DNA of 64,000 bases from Chitinophagaceae bacterium (lineage in GTDB: Bacteria > Bacteroidota > Bacteroidia > Chitinophagales > Chitinophagaceae). Position 1 is the stretch's first letter, and every line of letters begins with the position of its first letter. The notes below the pieces were generated by a model. It did not search any database, had not been told where the DNA came from, and was given only the letters and a program-made list of their open reading frames with translations. Below, piece by piece: positions 33,761 through 42,982 of the stretch. Position numbers and translations under genes: made by a program. Where the stretch lies: positions 186,001 through 250,000 of the forward strand of contig JAMLHK010000006.1 in assembly GCA_023957155.1 (NCBI GenBank), read 5' to 3'.

Positions 33761-35125
33761 TTATATGGTAGGGTGTATCCACGGCTTCCTGTAGGGTCGC
33801 TGTAACAGTTTGGTGGCTTCTTTATCTCCAACGATGAGTTTTTTTACCGGGTCGTAGGTCAGGGGCCGCCCTAACTGCATGGAAAGATTAGCGATAATGC
33901 AGCTTGCAGTAGAAATGTGTCCTTCTTCAATATCTGCAACAGGCCTGATTTTGTTGTCAATAGCTTTCAGAAAGTCCAGCATGTGCAGCCGGGTGGCTGG
34001 AGCAGCATTTAATTCAATGTTGGGTTCAGTAAGATCTTCGGGGTATTGCTCCTTTTCATGTACTACATCTTTATGAATCTTTTCGCCTTTACCTGCGGGG
34101 ATAAAATCATATCGTGTTGTGCTGCCACAGAGTGTACCTTTTTCACCATACAGCTTGAAGGACCAGGGGTAATCGGGATCAGCTGAAGTACCCCATGTCC
34201 GGTGCTGCCATACACAGTTAAGCTCGTTATATTCAAATATAGCAGATTGTGTATCGGCAATATTGCTCTTGCCGGTTTTATTCATATAAATACCGCCTGT
34301 TGAACTAATCCGGTTGGGCCATCCGAGTTTCAGCATCCACCTTACGGCATCGAGCATGTGAATACACATATCGCCCATAATGCCGTTGCCATATTCCATA
34401 AATGCCCGCCACCAGCGTTGGTGGGGGAGCCCGTCGTAAGGGCGCATGGGAGCCGGCCCCGTCCAGGTATCATAATCAAAAAAGTCCGGTACAGGCTCAA
34501 CGGGCGGATTACCGTTGTGGCGCATGTGATAGTAGCAGCACATTTCTACGTGTGATACCTTTCCTAACAGCCCGGTATCAACGATATTTTTCTTTGCATC
34601 TATCAAATGAGGCGTACTCCTGCGCTGGGTGCCCACCTGTACCACGCGGTTGTATTTCCGGGCGGCAGCCACCATCGCTTCGCCTTCCATAACATCCACG
34701 CTGATGGGTTTTTGCACATATACATGGGCGCCGGATTTTATCGAATCTATGGCTTGCAATGCGTGCCAGTGATCGGGTGAGCCGATCAGTACGATCTCCG
34801 GTTGCTGTTCTGCGAGCATTTTCCGGTAGTCGCCATACATTGCCGGCTTTTTATGATTTGACTGGCGCTGACTCACCATCTCAGCTGCATTCTCTAACTG
34901 GTGCCTGTCGGGATCGCACAATCCCACTACTTCAACCGGGGCAACCTGTATCAGCCGGAACAAATCGCTTTTACCATACCAGCCGGTTCCTATCAACGCA
35001 ACCCGCCGGGGAACTGCGGCCGGCGAAGCAAAAAGATCCATTCCGTTAGCCCGGAGTGAGGCTAATGCAAGGGCTGCGGAAGTACCGCGGATAAACTGGC
35101 GGCGGCTAAAGTGATGCTGGCTCAT
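33761..35125 (-). CDS. Tat-exported Gfo/Idh/MocA family oxidoreductase
   Basis: A 454-residue exported oxidoreductase. The Tat signal is FSRRQFIRGTSAALALAS, and the Rossmann motif is VALIGTGWYGKSDL. The EKP motif is QKP (VYVQKPISV), common among the sugar oxidoreductases that pair with DUF1080 proteins. Conserved C-terminal features include DYDTWTGPAPMRPYD and GNGIMGDMCIHMLD. It is a single gene, convergent with higA and about 70 bp downstream of the GNAT remnant. Substrate is unknown. Confidence 0.9.
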   Translation of the reverse strand: MSQHHFSRRQFIRGTSAALALASLRANGMDLFASPAAVPRRVALIGTGWYGKSDLFRLIQVAPVEVVGLCDPDRHQLENAAEMVSQRQSNHKKPAMYGDYRKMLAEQQPEIVLIGSPDHWHALQAIDSIKSGAHVYVQKPISVDVMEGEAMVAAARKYNRVVQVGTQRRSTPHLIDAKKNIVDTGLLGKVSHVEMCCYYHMRHNGNPPVEPVPDFFDYDTWTGPAPMRPYDGLPHQRWWRAFMEYGNGIMGDMCIHMLDAVRWMLKLGWPNRISSTGGIYMNKTGKSNIADTQSAIFEYNELNCVWQHRTWGTSADPDYPWSFKLYGEKGTLCGSTTRYDFIPAGKGEKIHKDVVHEKEQYPEDLTEPNIELNAAPATRLHMLDFLKAIDNKIRPVADIEEGHISTASCIIANLSMQLGRPLTYDPVKKLIVGDKEATKLLQRPYRKPWIHPTI

Positions 35126-35195
35126 ACTGCAAATTATTTTATCTGGATGTATGGATTAAAGATAATAAGCTTTACCGTTTTTTGATTAAATCATT

Positions 35196-35674
35196 TTACC
35201 CGATATTTTTTGTCATCCAGATGCTACATGAAGTATGCCCTGAGTTACCCAATGGCTGTTGAATATGGGTAAATCCGTATTTTTCGTACAGGGTAACCGC
35301 GTTGGAAAATTCAGGCATGCTTTCAATATACAGCGTGGTATAACCCATTTTTTTGCAGACTCGATGCTTTTGACCATCAATTGTTTCCCGATGCCTTTGC
35401 CACGTGCGTGAGCGGACAAGTAAAACTTGACCAGCTCCGCATGATATTCCGGTAATGATTCCGTAGGGTATATCCCGCAGCAACCTATGATAGTGCCTTC
35501 TGCCTCTGCTACCCATAGCACCGCTTTATCTTTTTGAAACAGTTGGAACAGGCAATCGGTTGTAGGGTCGGAATAAACGGTGCCCTGCCGGGGAGCGTTA
35601 TATTCTTCAAATACGGTTCTTATTAATGCCGTGAGTGATGGATTGTCTGTTGCTTTAACCTCCCTGATATGCAT
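35196..35674 (-). pseudogene. GNAT acetyltransferase interrupted by a frameshift in a homopolymer
   Basis: The N-terminal frame (from the ATG at 35674) gives a normal GNAT fold through the acetyl-CoA loop ARGKGIGKQLMVKSIESAKKW. It then loses similarity. The expected C-terminal half, MGYTTLYIESMPEF through YEKYGFTHI to TKNIG, lies in another frame ending at 35196. The break coincides with a run of seven T at 35348-35354 (seven A on the coding strand). One more A would join the two parts into a normal protein of about 159 residues. A sequencing error, a true loss-of-function mutation or slippage-based expression are all possible. Confidence 0.85.
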
Positions 35675-35800
35675 AAGGCAAATTTACTTTATAATCCTTT
35701 CATCTTTTATAATGCGAGTGATCAACTGCACGGGCCACTCATCAGGGTAGCAGATGTGGGGAGATGGCAGGATGAGGACAGGTAAGCTGTTTAATACAGG

Positions 35801-36319
35801 TTACCTGATCCTTTTGAGAAAAAAGGATCCTTCTGTTATGGACACCTTATCGGTTTTGTCTGAGGTATTCACCAGGAAATCTCCCGTGAAATGTCCCTTC
35901 ACCGTAATATCGGTGATATCGCTTAATGTAACGGTATAGAAAGAATAGGGCATTTGGTTGATTTGCATGCTGTACCATTTCATATTGCTTCCGCTTCCTG
36001 TACTATAGTCAATCGGCATAAAGTATTCATCAGAAGAATAAGAGCCCTGGCTTATGTCAGGGCCATCTACCTGGAAGCTGATGCTGAACAGTTGACTGTC
36101 ATCGGGGCTGTTGCTGACAAAACTAAAATTTGTTTTTGTATTGTCTATCAGGTCCGGCCCAAGTTCTGCCAGCCCGTCCTTCCATGTTATCCAGCTTCCG
36201 TTCATCTTAAATTTAACGTAGTATTCCGGGTCATTGTTGACAGGGTCTTTTTTACAGCTGCTTATGCTGAAATATAATGAGCAAAAGATCAACAGGTAAA
36301 GTGAGGTGATTTTTTTCAT
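35801..36319 (-). CDS. Lipoprotein of unknown function
   Basis: A 172-residue lipoprotein: a signal peptide ends in ISSC with the lipid-bearing Cys at about residue 22, followed by KKDPVNND. The mature part is beta-rich and resembles the many small Bacteroidota lipoproteins of unknown role (YVKFKMNGSWITWKDG; SVSITEGSFFLKR-like ending). I recognise no named family. It lies between the GNAT remnant and the end of the iol operon, on the same strand, with 55 bp to iolE. Confidence 0.75.
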   Translation of the reverse strand: MKKITSLYLLIFCSLYFSISSCKKDPVNNDPEYYVKFKMNGSWITWKDGLAELGPDLIDNTKTNFSFVSNSPDDSQLFSISFQVDGPDISQGSYSSDEYFMPIDYSTGSGSNMKWYSMQINQMPYSFYTVTLSDITDITVKGHFTGDFLVNTSDKTDKVSITEGSFFLKRIR

Positions 36320-36374
36320 ACCGGGCAGAGGTGATTTACGCCATAAGAACGGGCCATTATTTTAGTATATTGTT

Positions 36375-37277
36375 TTACAAGCCGGTTGCCTTTCTTATAT
36401 ATTGCCTGGCTATCAGGGCATATTCAAAAGGATTAGCTTTGGCCGGATCCTGCTCCGCTTCCACCACCATCCATCCTGTATAATCAGATGACTTTATGAT
36501 GTTAAACAAAGCAGGAAAATTAATGCAGCCTTCTTCATCTCCCGGAACAGTAAATACGCCATCTTTTACTGCGTCTAAAAAGCTCATTCTTTGATCTTTT
36601 ACCTGTTGTAATATATTCGGACGGATATCTTTTAAATGGATATGCGCGGTGCGGGAGATAAACTGTTCGAGGCAGGCAACAGGGTCTTCTCCTGCAAAAT
36701 AAAAATGGCCGCAGTCATAGTTCAGAGATACATTGTCCGGGTGGGTATCATTCAGCATCCTTTCCGTTTCCTCTCGGGTTTGTATACAGGTACCCATGTG
36801 ATGATGAAAGGCTAATGTAATGCCCCGGTCGCGGGCTATCTTACCCAGCTCATTTAAGCCATAGGTGAATTTTTTCCATTCATCCGGGCTATTCAGCATG
36901 CCCTTTCCCTCTAATACCGGTATATCTTTTTTCCCCTGGCAGCTATTGCCGGTTTCCCCGCCACCGATTACCCGGGCTCCCATCGCTTCTAAAAAATCCA
37001 GCAATTGCGTAAAGCTTTTTTTATTTTCTTCGAGGGATCGGGTCGTCAGCTCATAGCTGTTCCACTGGTTACAGATTTGAAGATCCCTTAAGCCGAGCGC
37101 CTTTTTTAAAGCAACAATATCACGTGGAAATTTATTGCCTACTTCACAACCGGTAAACCCTGCCAGCGCCATTTCACTGATGCACTGCTCAAACGTGTTT
37201 TCAGCACCCAGTTCGGGCATATCATCATTGGTCCAGTTAATAGGGGCTATGCCTAACTGTATATTTTCAAAGTTCAT
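36375..37277 (-). CDS. iolE: Inosose dehydratase
   Basis: IolE dehydrates scyllo-inosose (2-keto-myo-inositol) to 3D-(3,5/4)-trihydroxycyclohexane-1,2-dione, the second step of inositol breakdown. This 300-residue protein is a sugar phosphate isomerase-like TIM barrel. Typical stretches are LGIAPINWTNDDMPELG near the start, GARVIGGGETG, AFHHHMGTCIQT, NYDCGHFYFAG and HIHLKDIRP, which carry metal-binding Glu, Asp and His residues. It is the last gene of the operon, 4 bp after iolD. Confidence 0.95.
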   Translation of the reverse strand: MNFENIQLGIAPINWTNDDMPELGAENTFEQCISEMALAGFTGCEVGNKFPRDIVALKKALGLRDLQICNQWNSYELTTRSLEENKKSFTQLLDFLEAMGARVIGGGETGNSCQGKKDIPVLEGKGMLNSPDEWKKFTYGLNELGKIARDRGITLAFHHHMGTCIQTREETERMLNDTHPDNVSLNYDCGHFYFAGEDPVACLEQFISRTAHIHLKDIRPNILQQVKDQRMSFLDAVKDGVFTVPGDEEGCINFPALFNIIKSSDYTGWMVVEAEQDPAKANPFEYALIARQYIRKATGL

Positions 37278-37281
37278 GTGA

Positions 37282-39144
37282 TCAGAATATGCGTTGTTGT
37301 TTTTTATTTTCTTTATACTGCTCGTATGCCTTTTGAACCGATGCGGAAGTAGAGACTTCCGCTACAGGAACTTCCCACCAGGCATTATACCCCTTTACCG
37401 TACGGTGCAAATGCGTTTCAATATAAATAACGGTTGTGCGTTGTTGTTGTGTTGCTGCGGCAAGCGCTGATTGTAATGACCGGGCATCGGTAGCCGTTAT
37501 TACCACGGCGCCCAGACTTTCCGCATTTTTAATAAAATTAACAGGTAACACTTCGCCGCTTAATTGTCCTGTCTGATCTTCCCGGTAGCGATACTGCGTT
37601 CCGAATCTTTCGCTGCCTATACTTTCAGATAACCCGCCTATGCTGGCATAGCCGTTATTGTTAAGCAATAAAATGGTAAAGCGTATCCCTTCCTGTATGG
37701 CTGTTATGATTTCATGGTTGTTCATCAGGTAGCCACCATCGCCGCAGATAATATATACTTCACTTTCCGGTTTCGCCATTTTTGCACCCAGTCCGGCAGC
37801 AATTTCATAGCCCATAGTGGAGTAGCCATATTCGAGATGAAAGTTTTTGGGGCCGGTTGCTCTCCATAATTTATGCAGGTCGCCGGGAGCGCTGCCGGAA
37901 GCATTAATCATAATATCCTCTTCATTCATAAAGCTGTTCAATGTTCCGATCACTACAGCCTGGTCAATAGGAGGTACGGTACCGTTTCCTTCTGCATAAA
38001 TCCGGGTTACTTCATCATCCCATGCCTTATTCATTTTTTCTGTTCTTTGCCGGTATTGCGCATTCACTTCATAGTTGCTTAGCAAAGAGAGCAGCTCTTC
38101 CAGTGTAACTTTCGCATCACCGGTGAGTGCAAGGGCATTGTGCTTATGGGCATCAAATTCATTTACATTGATATTGATGAATTTTACGTCCGGGTTTTTA
38201 AAGATGGATTTGGAAGCGGTAGTGAAATCGCTGTAGCGGGTGCCAATCCCTATTACTACATCGGCCTCATTGGCAATCTCGATAGCATATTGGGTACCGG
38301 TTGCCCCCAGTCCGCCCAGGGCGTAAGGAGCATCATATCTTACCGATCCTTTTCCGGCAAAGGTCTCTCCCACAGGAATGCCGGTTTGGGTAGCAAAGCG
38401 GTGTAATGCTTCACCCGCATCACTGTATATCGTGCCTCCACCGGCAACAATTACCGGTTGCCTGGCCTGGCGGATCCAGTCGGCGGCTTTTTTTAATGCA
38501 CTGCTGTCGGGGCGCTGGCGCGGGATATGCCATACTCTTTTTTCAAAAAGAGATATAGGGAAATCATAGGCATGGGTTTGTACATCCTGCGGCATGGAAA
38601 GTGTAACTGTTCCTGTTTCGGCAGGAGAAGTGAGTACGCGCATCACTTCGGGCAGGGCATAAATGAGCTGTTCGGGACGGTTGATCCTGTCCCAGTATTT
38701 GGAAACGGGTTTAAAGCAATCGTTCACGGATATATCCTGCGTAGCGGCGCTTTCTAATTGCTGCAATACCGGGGCAGGCTCACGGGTAGCAAAAATATCT
38801 CCCGGCAATAGCAGCACAGGTAACCGGTTGATCGTTGCCAGCGCAGCGCCGGTAAGCATATTGGTTGCACCCGGGCCGATGGATGTGGTACAGATAAAAG
38901 TACGCAGTCTGTTTTTTACTTTGGTATATGCGGCGGCGGTATGCACCATAGATTGCTCATTGCGGCATTGGTAATAGCGGAAGTCCGGATTTTCCTGAAG
39001 CGCCTGCCCCAGCCCGGCTACATTACCGTGTCCGAAAATACCGAAACAGCCGGCAAAGAACGGTTGTTCTACGCCATCCCGTTCTACGTACTGATTTTTT
39101 AAGAAAGCAATGGTTGCCTGGGCAACAGTTAATCTTTTTTTCAT
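37282..39144 (-). CDS. iolD: 3D-(3,5/4)-trihydroxycyclohexane-1,2-dione hydrolase
   Basis: IolD is a thiamine-diphosphate enzyme that opens the ring dione to 5-deoxy-glucuronic acid. This 620-residue protein has the full ThDP architecture: the PYR domain with catalytic Glu in QCRNEQSMVHTA near residue 60, a middle domain (PVIVAGGGTIYSDAG), and the PP domain with the metal-binding motif GDGGYLMNN near 470. Start FFAGCFGIFGHGNVAGLG is typical of IolD. It lies between iolJ (60 bp upstream) and iolE (4 bp downstream). Confidence 0.96.
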   Translation of the reverse strand: MKKRLTVAQATIAFLKNQYVERDGVEQPFFAGCFGIFGHGNVAGLGQALQENPDFRYYQCRNEQSMVHTAAAYTKVKNRLRTFICTTSIGPGATNMLTGAALATINRLPVLLLPGDIFATREPAPVLQQLESAATQDISVNDCFKPVSKYWDRINRPEQLIYALPEVMRVLTSPAETGTVTLSMPQDVQTHAYDFPISLFEKRVWHIPRQRPDSSALKKAADWIRQARQPVIVAGGGTIYSDAGEALHRFATQTGIPVGETFAGKGSVRYDAPYALGGLGATGTQYAIEIANEADVVIGIGTRYSDFTTASKSIFKNPDVKFININVNEFDAHKHNALALTGDAKVTLEELLSLLSNYEVNAQYRQRTEKMNKAWDDEVTRIYAEGNGTVPPIDQAVVIGTLNSFMNEEDIMINASGSAPGDLHKLWRATGPKNFHLEYGYSTMGYEIAAGLGAKMAKPESEVYIICGDGGYLMNNHEIITAIQEGIRFTILLLNNNGYASIGGLSESIGSERFGTQYRYREDQTGQLSGEVLPVNFIKNAESLGAVVITATDARSLQSALAAATQQQRTTVIYIETHLHRTVKGYNAWWEVPVAEVSTSASVQKAYEQYKENKKQQRIF

Positions 39145-39204
39145 GATGGGGGTTTTAATCTCTTACAGGTTCTTTATAAAAAAAATTTAGTGTTATCCGT
39201 GATG

Positions 39205-40146
39205 TTAAACATCAAATTCCAATGCTTTTCCTATAGCCCCGGTTAATTCAAATCTTCTCATCATAAATTCCTGGTAAGCTTCCATAAATATTTTTCCTGG
39301 CGTTGTAGGAGCAAACTCTTCGGGACGGTCTCGGAAAAATTCGCGGTTGACCATCGTCCATAATAAACGGGTATCGGTAGCAATATTCACTTTACAAATG
39401 CCCAATGGTATTGCTTTCCTCAGTTCCTCATCCTGTACACCCTTCGCATCCGTTTTTAGCTTGCCACCCGCGTCATTAATTCTCCGTACTGTGGCTTCAT
39501 CCACATGAGAAGCGCCGTGCAATACTAAGGGGAATCCGGGTAGGCGCTGTTGTATTTCTTCTAAGATATGCAATTGCAAGCCCTGTCCCCCTGAGAATTT
39601 ATATGCGCCATGGCTCGTGCCCACGGCAATGGCCAGACTATCGCAACCGGTTTCACGTACAAATACTTCCACGTCATCCGGATTGGTATAAAAAGAGCGG
39701 GTAGCATCTATGCTGATATCATCCTCAACACCTGCCAGCACACCCAGCTCGGCTTCTACGCTTATATTATGCACATGGGCTTTTTCTACAACGGCTTTTG
39801 TTCTTTTTATGTTTGTTTCAAAATCATCGTGCGATGCATCAATCATTACCGATGTATATTCCCCGCTTGCAATAGCATCCCATATATGTTTCTCGACACC
39901 ATGATCCACGTGAACGGCAAACACGGTATCGGGGTAAATCTTCTCTGCAGCTCCTATCATGGCCAGCAACATTTCGGGATGGGCATAATCCCTGGCAAAA
40001 GGAGTGGTTTGTACAATAAATGGCGCTTTTGCCTTTTGGGCGGCCGCGAACAGGCTGAGTACTTCTTCCATGAAAAAAACATTTACTGCCGGTATTGCAT
40101 ATTTACCGTAACAATGTTTAAAAAGTACAGAGCCTGTTAATCTCAT
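39205..40146 (-). CDS. iolJ: Class II aldolase, probably 2-deoxy-5-keto-gluconate-6-phosphate aldolase
   Basis: A 313-residue class II ketose-bisphosphate aldolase. The zinc ligands are visible in VHVDHGVEK (near 85), VEAELG (near 135), GTSHGAYKF (near 180) and LHGASHV (near 212). By family it could be fructose-bisphosphate aldolase, but its place inside the iol operon supports the IolJ reaction, cleaving the phosphorylated deoxyketogluconate to DHAP and malonate semialdehyde. It starts 12 bp after the symporter gene. Confidence 0.88.
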   Translation of the reverse strand: MRLTGSVLFKHCYGKYAIPAVNVFFMEEVLSLFAAAQKAKAPFIVQTTPFARDYAHPEMLLAMIGAAEKIYPDTVFAVHVDHGVEKHIWDAIASGEYTSVMIDASHDDFETNIKRTKAVVEKAHVHNISVEAELGVLAGVEDDISIDATRSFYTNPDDVEVFVRETGCDSLAIAVGTSHGAYKFSGGQGLQLHILEEIQQRLPGFPLVLHGASHVDEATVRRINDAGGKLKTDAKGVQDEELRKAIPLGICKVNIATDTRLLWTMVNREFFRDRPEEFAPTTPGKIFMEAYQEFMMRRFELTGAIGKALEFDV

Positions 40147-40157
40147 TGTATAATTGT

Positions 40158-41762
40158 TTACCAGTACGCACTATATAATGCCGCCAGGATACCGCAAATA
40201 ATAAAGGTCATCAGCAAAAATCCCTTACTGACATTAAAGGACGGCATATCCAGGGGTGCCGCTTTTTGAGGTGTTTTGTCGGTTAAGCTGAGGGTGATCA
40301 TGATGATGCTTAATATGATAAAGGCAATACCCATCCTGTTGAGGAAGGGCACTTCCGGTATCCAGAATTTAAACAGCATGGATAAAGGAATTGTAATCAC
40401 AGCGGTAATTAATGCCGCTCTGCCGGTAGCTTTTCTCCAGAATAAGCCAAACATAAAGATCACCAGCACGCCAGGTGCAATAAAGCTGGAGTATTCCTGG
40501 ATGAACTGGTAGGCCTGTTCCAGCACCTTGAGCTGGGGAGCAATGATTACGGCAATCAGCATGGAAACCCATATTGCCCATCGTCCCACTTTGATCAGGT
40601 GCTTTTCGCTCGCATTGGGTTTGATGTACAATTTGTATATATCCAGCGTAAAGATGGCTGAAATACTGTTGGCTTTTCCTGCCAGGGAGGCTACAATGGC
40701 AGCTGTTAATGCGGCAAAGGCTACACCTTTCAGCCCGGTGGGCAACAGGTTGAGTAAAACAGGATAGGCGTGATCCGGCTTTACCAGGCCTGCGGCATCA
40801 GTCATTTCCTGCTGGAACATGCCGTTTTGATAGAGTACAAACGCCGCTATACCGGGGATAACCACAATAACCGGGACGAGTAATTTTAAAAATGCGGCAA
40901 ATAAAATACCTTTTCTTGCCGTATCCAGGTCGGCTCCCAGGGTACGCTGGATGATATACTGGTTACATCCCCAATATGCCAAATTGTTGATCCACATTGC
41001 CCCGATGATCACGGTCAGTCCGGGGAGGTCTTTATAATAAGGATTGTCCTTTTTCAACACCATGTGGAAGTGGGAATCCGCCTGTTCCCTAAGAGTGGTA
41101 AACGCGCCTAAAATTCCCGTGTTACCAAATTTTTCCGAAACCAGGTCTAACGCTAAGTAGGTGGTGAGTAATCCTCCTACAACCAAAACCACTACCTGCA
41201 CCACATCGGTATACCCAATCACTTTCATACCGCCGATAGTTATGAGTATGGCAAATAGTGCCAGGGCAAATACCGAAACCGTGAAGTTGATGCCGGCTGT
41301 TACTTCCAGCGCCAGGGCGCCCAGGTATATGATAGAGGTGAGATTAACGAAGATGTATAATAGTAACCAGAAAACAGCCATAGTGGTAGCCACCAGCGGG
41401 TTATACCTTCGCCGCAGAAACTGGGGCATGGTATAAATTTTATTTTTCAGGTATACGGGCAGAAAAAATATCGCTACAACAATTAAGGCTGCAGCTGCCA
41501 TCCACTCATAGGATGAGATGGCAAGTCCGATAGCAAAGCCCGATCCTGACATACCTATAAAATGTTCGGCTGATATATTGGAAGCAATAAGCGAGGCGCC
41601 GATGGCCCAGAATGTCAGCGATCCTTCCGCCAGGAAAAACCCCGAAGCGGTATCCGATTTATTGGTTTTCTTTTTATATATCCAATAACCGTATATACCG
41701 ATAATAACGAGGTATACAAAAAAAACCAGGTAATCTAATGTGTGCAAGCCTGTCTGATTCAT
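40158..41762 (-). CDS. Sodium/solute symporter (SSS family), probable inositol transporter
   Basis: A 534-residue SSS-family transporter with about 13-14 membrane helices. The sodium-binding region LIASNISAEHFIGMSGSG and the stretch TSIIYLGALAL are typical of SGLT-like sugar and inositol transporters. The sugar signature GGMKVIGYTDVVQ is present near residue 175. Its position between iolG and iolJ indicates myo-inositol as substrate, an inference from context. A cytoplasmic C-terminal loop rich in Lys and Pro precedes the last helix. Confidence 0.9.
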   Translation of the reverse strand: MNQTGLHTLDYLVFFVYLVIIGIYGYWIYKKKTNKSDTASGFFLAEGSLTFWAIGASLIASNISAEHFIGMSGSGFAIGLAISSYEWMAAAALIVVAIFFLPVYLKNKIYTMPQFLRRRYNPLVATTMAVFWLLLYIFVNLTSIIYLGALALEVTAGINFTVSVFALALFAILITIGGMKVIGYTDVVQVVVLVVGGLLTTYLALDLVSEKFGNTGILGAFTTLREQADSHFHMVLKKDNPYYKDLPGLTVIIGAMWINNLAYWGCNQYIIQRTLGADLDTARKGILFAAFLKLLVPVIVVIPGIAAFVLYQNGMFQQEMTDAAGLVKPDHAYPVLLNLLPTGLKGVAFAALTAAIVASLAGKANSISAIFTLDIYKLYIKPNASEKHLIKVGRWAIWVSMLIAVIIAPQLKVLEQAYQFIQEYSSFIAPGVLVIFMFGLFWRKATGRAALITAVITIPLSMLFKFWIPEVPFLNRMGIAFIILSIIMITLSLTDKTPQKAAPLDMPSFNVSKGFLLMTFIICGILAALYSAYW

Positions 41763-41858
41763 CGTTAGGGATTGTTAAGTGGGTGATTGTAGCGCATTGT
41801 GTGTAGTGAGCGGCAATTCATTCTTCCTCTTACCCGGCATTTTCAGCTTCTCACGATA

Positions 41859-42881
41859 TCATTGTGTTTTTATGATTTCTTCCATCTTCACGGTCCTGTT
41901 TTCTTTTAAAGATATCCCTGCGGCAAGTCCTGCAGCCGTGGCCATCAGCCCGTCATGCGCATCTACCGGAGAGGGGGTGTCATTTACTATGCAGTCTATA
42001 AACGATTGCATACAGGTACGGTATGCTTTTTCATAGCGCTCCAGGAAAAAATGGAGCGGCAAAGCCGTCTGCACGATTTTATTATTATGCAGCGTTATAT
42101 TATCCGGCGTATTGTTTTCCGCCTTTGCCATTCCTTCCGAGCCGAATATTTCAAGCCGCTGATCATATCCATATACTGCTTTACGGCTGTTGTCTATTAC
42201 GCCGATAGCGCCATTCTCAAATGTAAGCACAATAATAGCCGTATCAATATCATTGTATTGTTTGATCCGGGGATCAATGAGCGCATCGCCTTTTACAAAA
42301 ACTTCTTTTATTTCGCTGCCGGTTATAAAGCGTGCCATATCAAAATCGTGTATAGACATATCAAGGAAAAGCCCTCCCGATACTTTCACATATTCCAATG
42401 GAGGAGGAGCGGGGTCGCGGCTGGTGATGCGTAAGATTTGTGGGGCGCCGATACGGTTTTCCCTGACTAAGGCGCCGATCCTGGAAAAGTTGGGATCGAA
42501 GCGGCGGTTAAATCCCAGCATGAGCTTAACACCGTTTTCTTCAACGGCCTGCTGGGCCAACCGGATAGTGGATAGGGTAACGTCCAGCGGTTTTTCGCAA
42601 AATATATGTTTTTTCTCCCGGGCAGCCGCTATGGTATAGGGAACATGTTGTGGTGTAGGGGCACAGATGATAACCGCTTCTACCCCCGGGTGAGTGAGTA
42701 CTTCTTCTGCGCTCGTGGTAACCTGCTGCACACCCAAACGTCTGGCATAGTCATGAGTTGCAGGCGAAACATCGGATGCGATGACCACCTCTGCATTTTG
42801 TGTATAAAAGAGCAGGTTAGAGAGATGTATTTGTCCGATACGTCCAAGCCCGATTATACCGGTTTTTATTTTTTTTGACAT
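41859..42881 (-). CDS. iolG: Inositol 2-dehydrogenase
   Basis: A 340-residue cytoplasmic Gfo/Idh/MocA enzyme that oxidises myo-inositol to scyllo-inosose with NAD, the first step of the pathway. The Rossmann motif is IIGLGRIGQIH, the EKP motif is FCEKPLDVT, and the IolG-type stretch GFNRRFDPNFSRI and catalytic region SIHDFDMARF are present. The ATG at 42881 is chosen; another, at 42902, adds seven unlikely residues. Unlike the other oxidoreductases in this window it has no export signal. It lies between iolA and the symporter gene. Confidence 0.94.
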   Translation of the reverse strand: MSKKIKTGIIGLGRIGQIHLSNLLFYTQNAEVVIASDVSPATHDYARRLGVQQVTTSAEEVLTHPGVEAVIICAPTPQHVPYTIAAAREKKHIFCEKPLDVTLSTIRLAQQAVEENGVKLMLGFNRRFDPNFSRIGALVRENRIGAPQILRITSRDPAPPPLEYVKVSGGLFLDMSIHDFDMARFITGSEIKEVFVKGDALIDPRIKQYNDIDTAIIVLTFENGAIGVIDNSRKAVYGYDQRLEIFGSEGMAKAENNTPDNITLHNNKIVQTALPLHFFLERYEKAYRTCMQSFIDCIVNDTPSPVDAHDGLMATAAGLAAGISLKENRTVKMEEIIKTQ

Positions 42882-42982
42882 GTTATAATTGACGTTTGAC
42901 ATTTAATGTTCGGCACCTCTTTCCCTTTTCATGCAAAGCCGTAACGGATGCATAAGGAATATATGGATGCCCTTGCTTATCG

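Noticed and set aside
39610-40140. 176-codon frame on the plus strand
   Set aside because: Antisense to iolJ, whose zinc ligands are intact.
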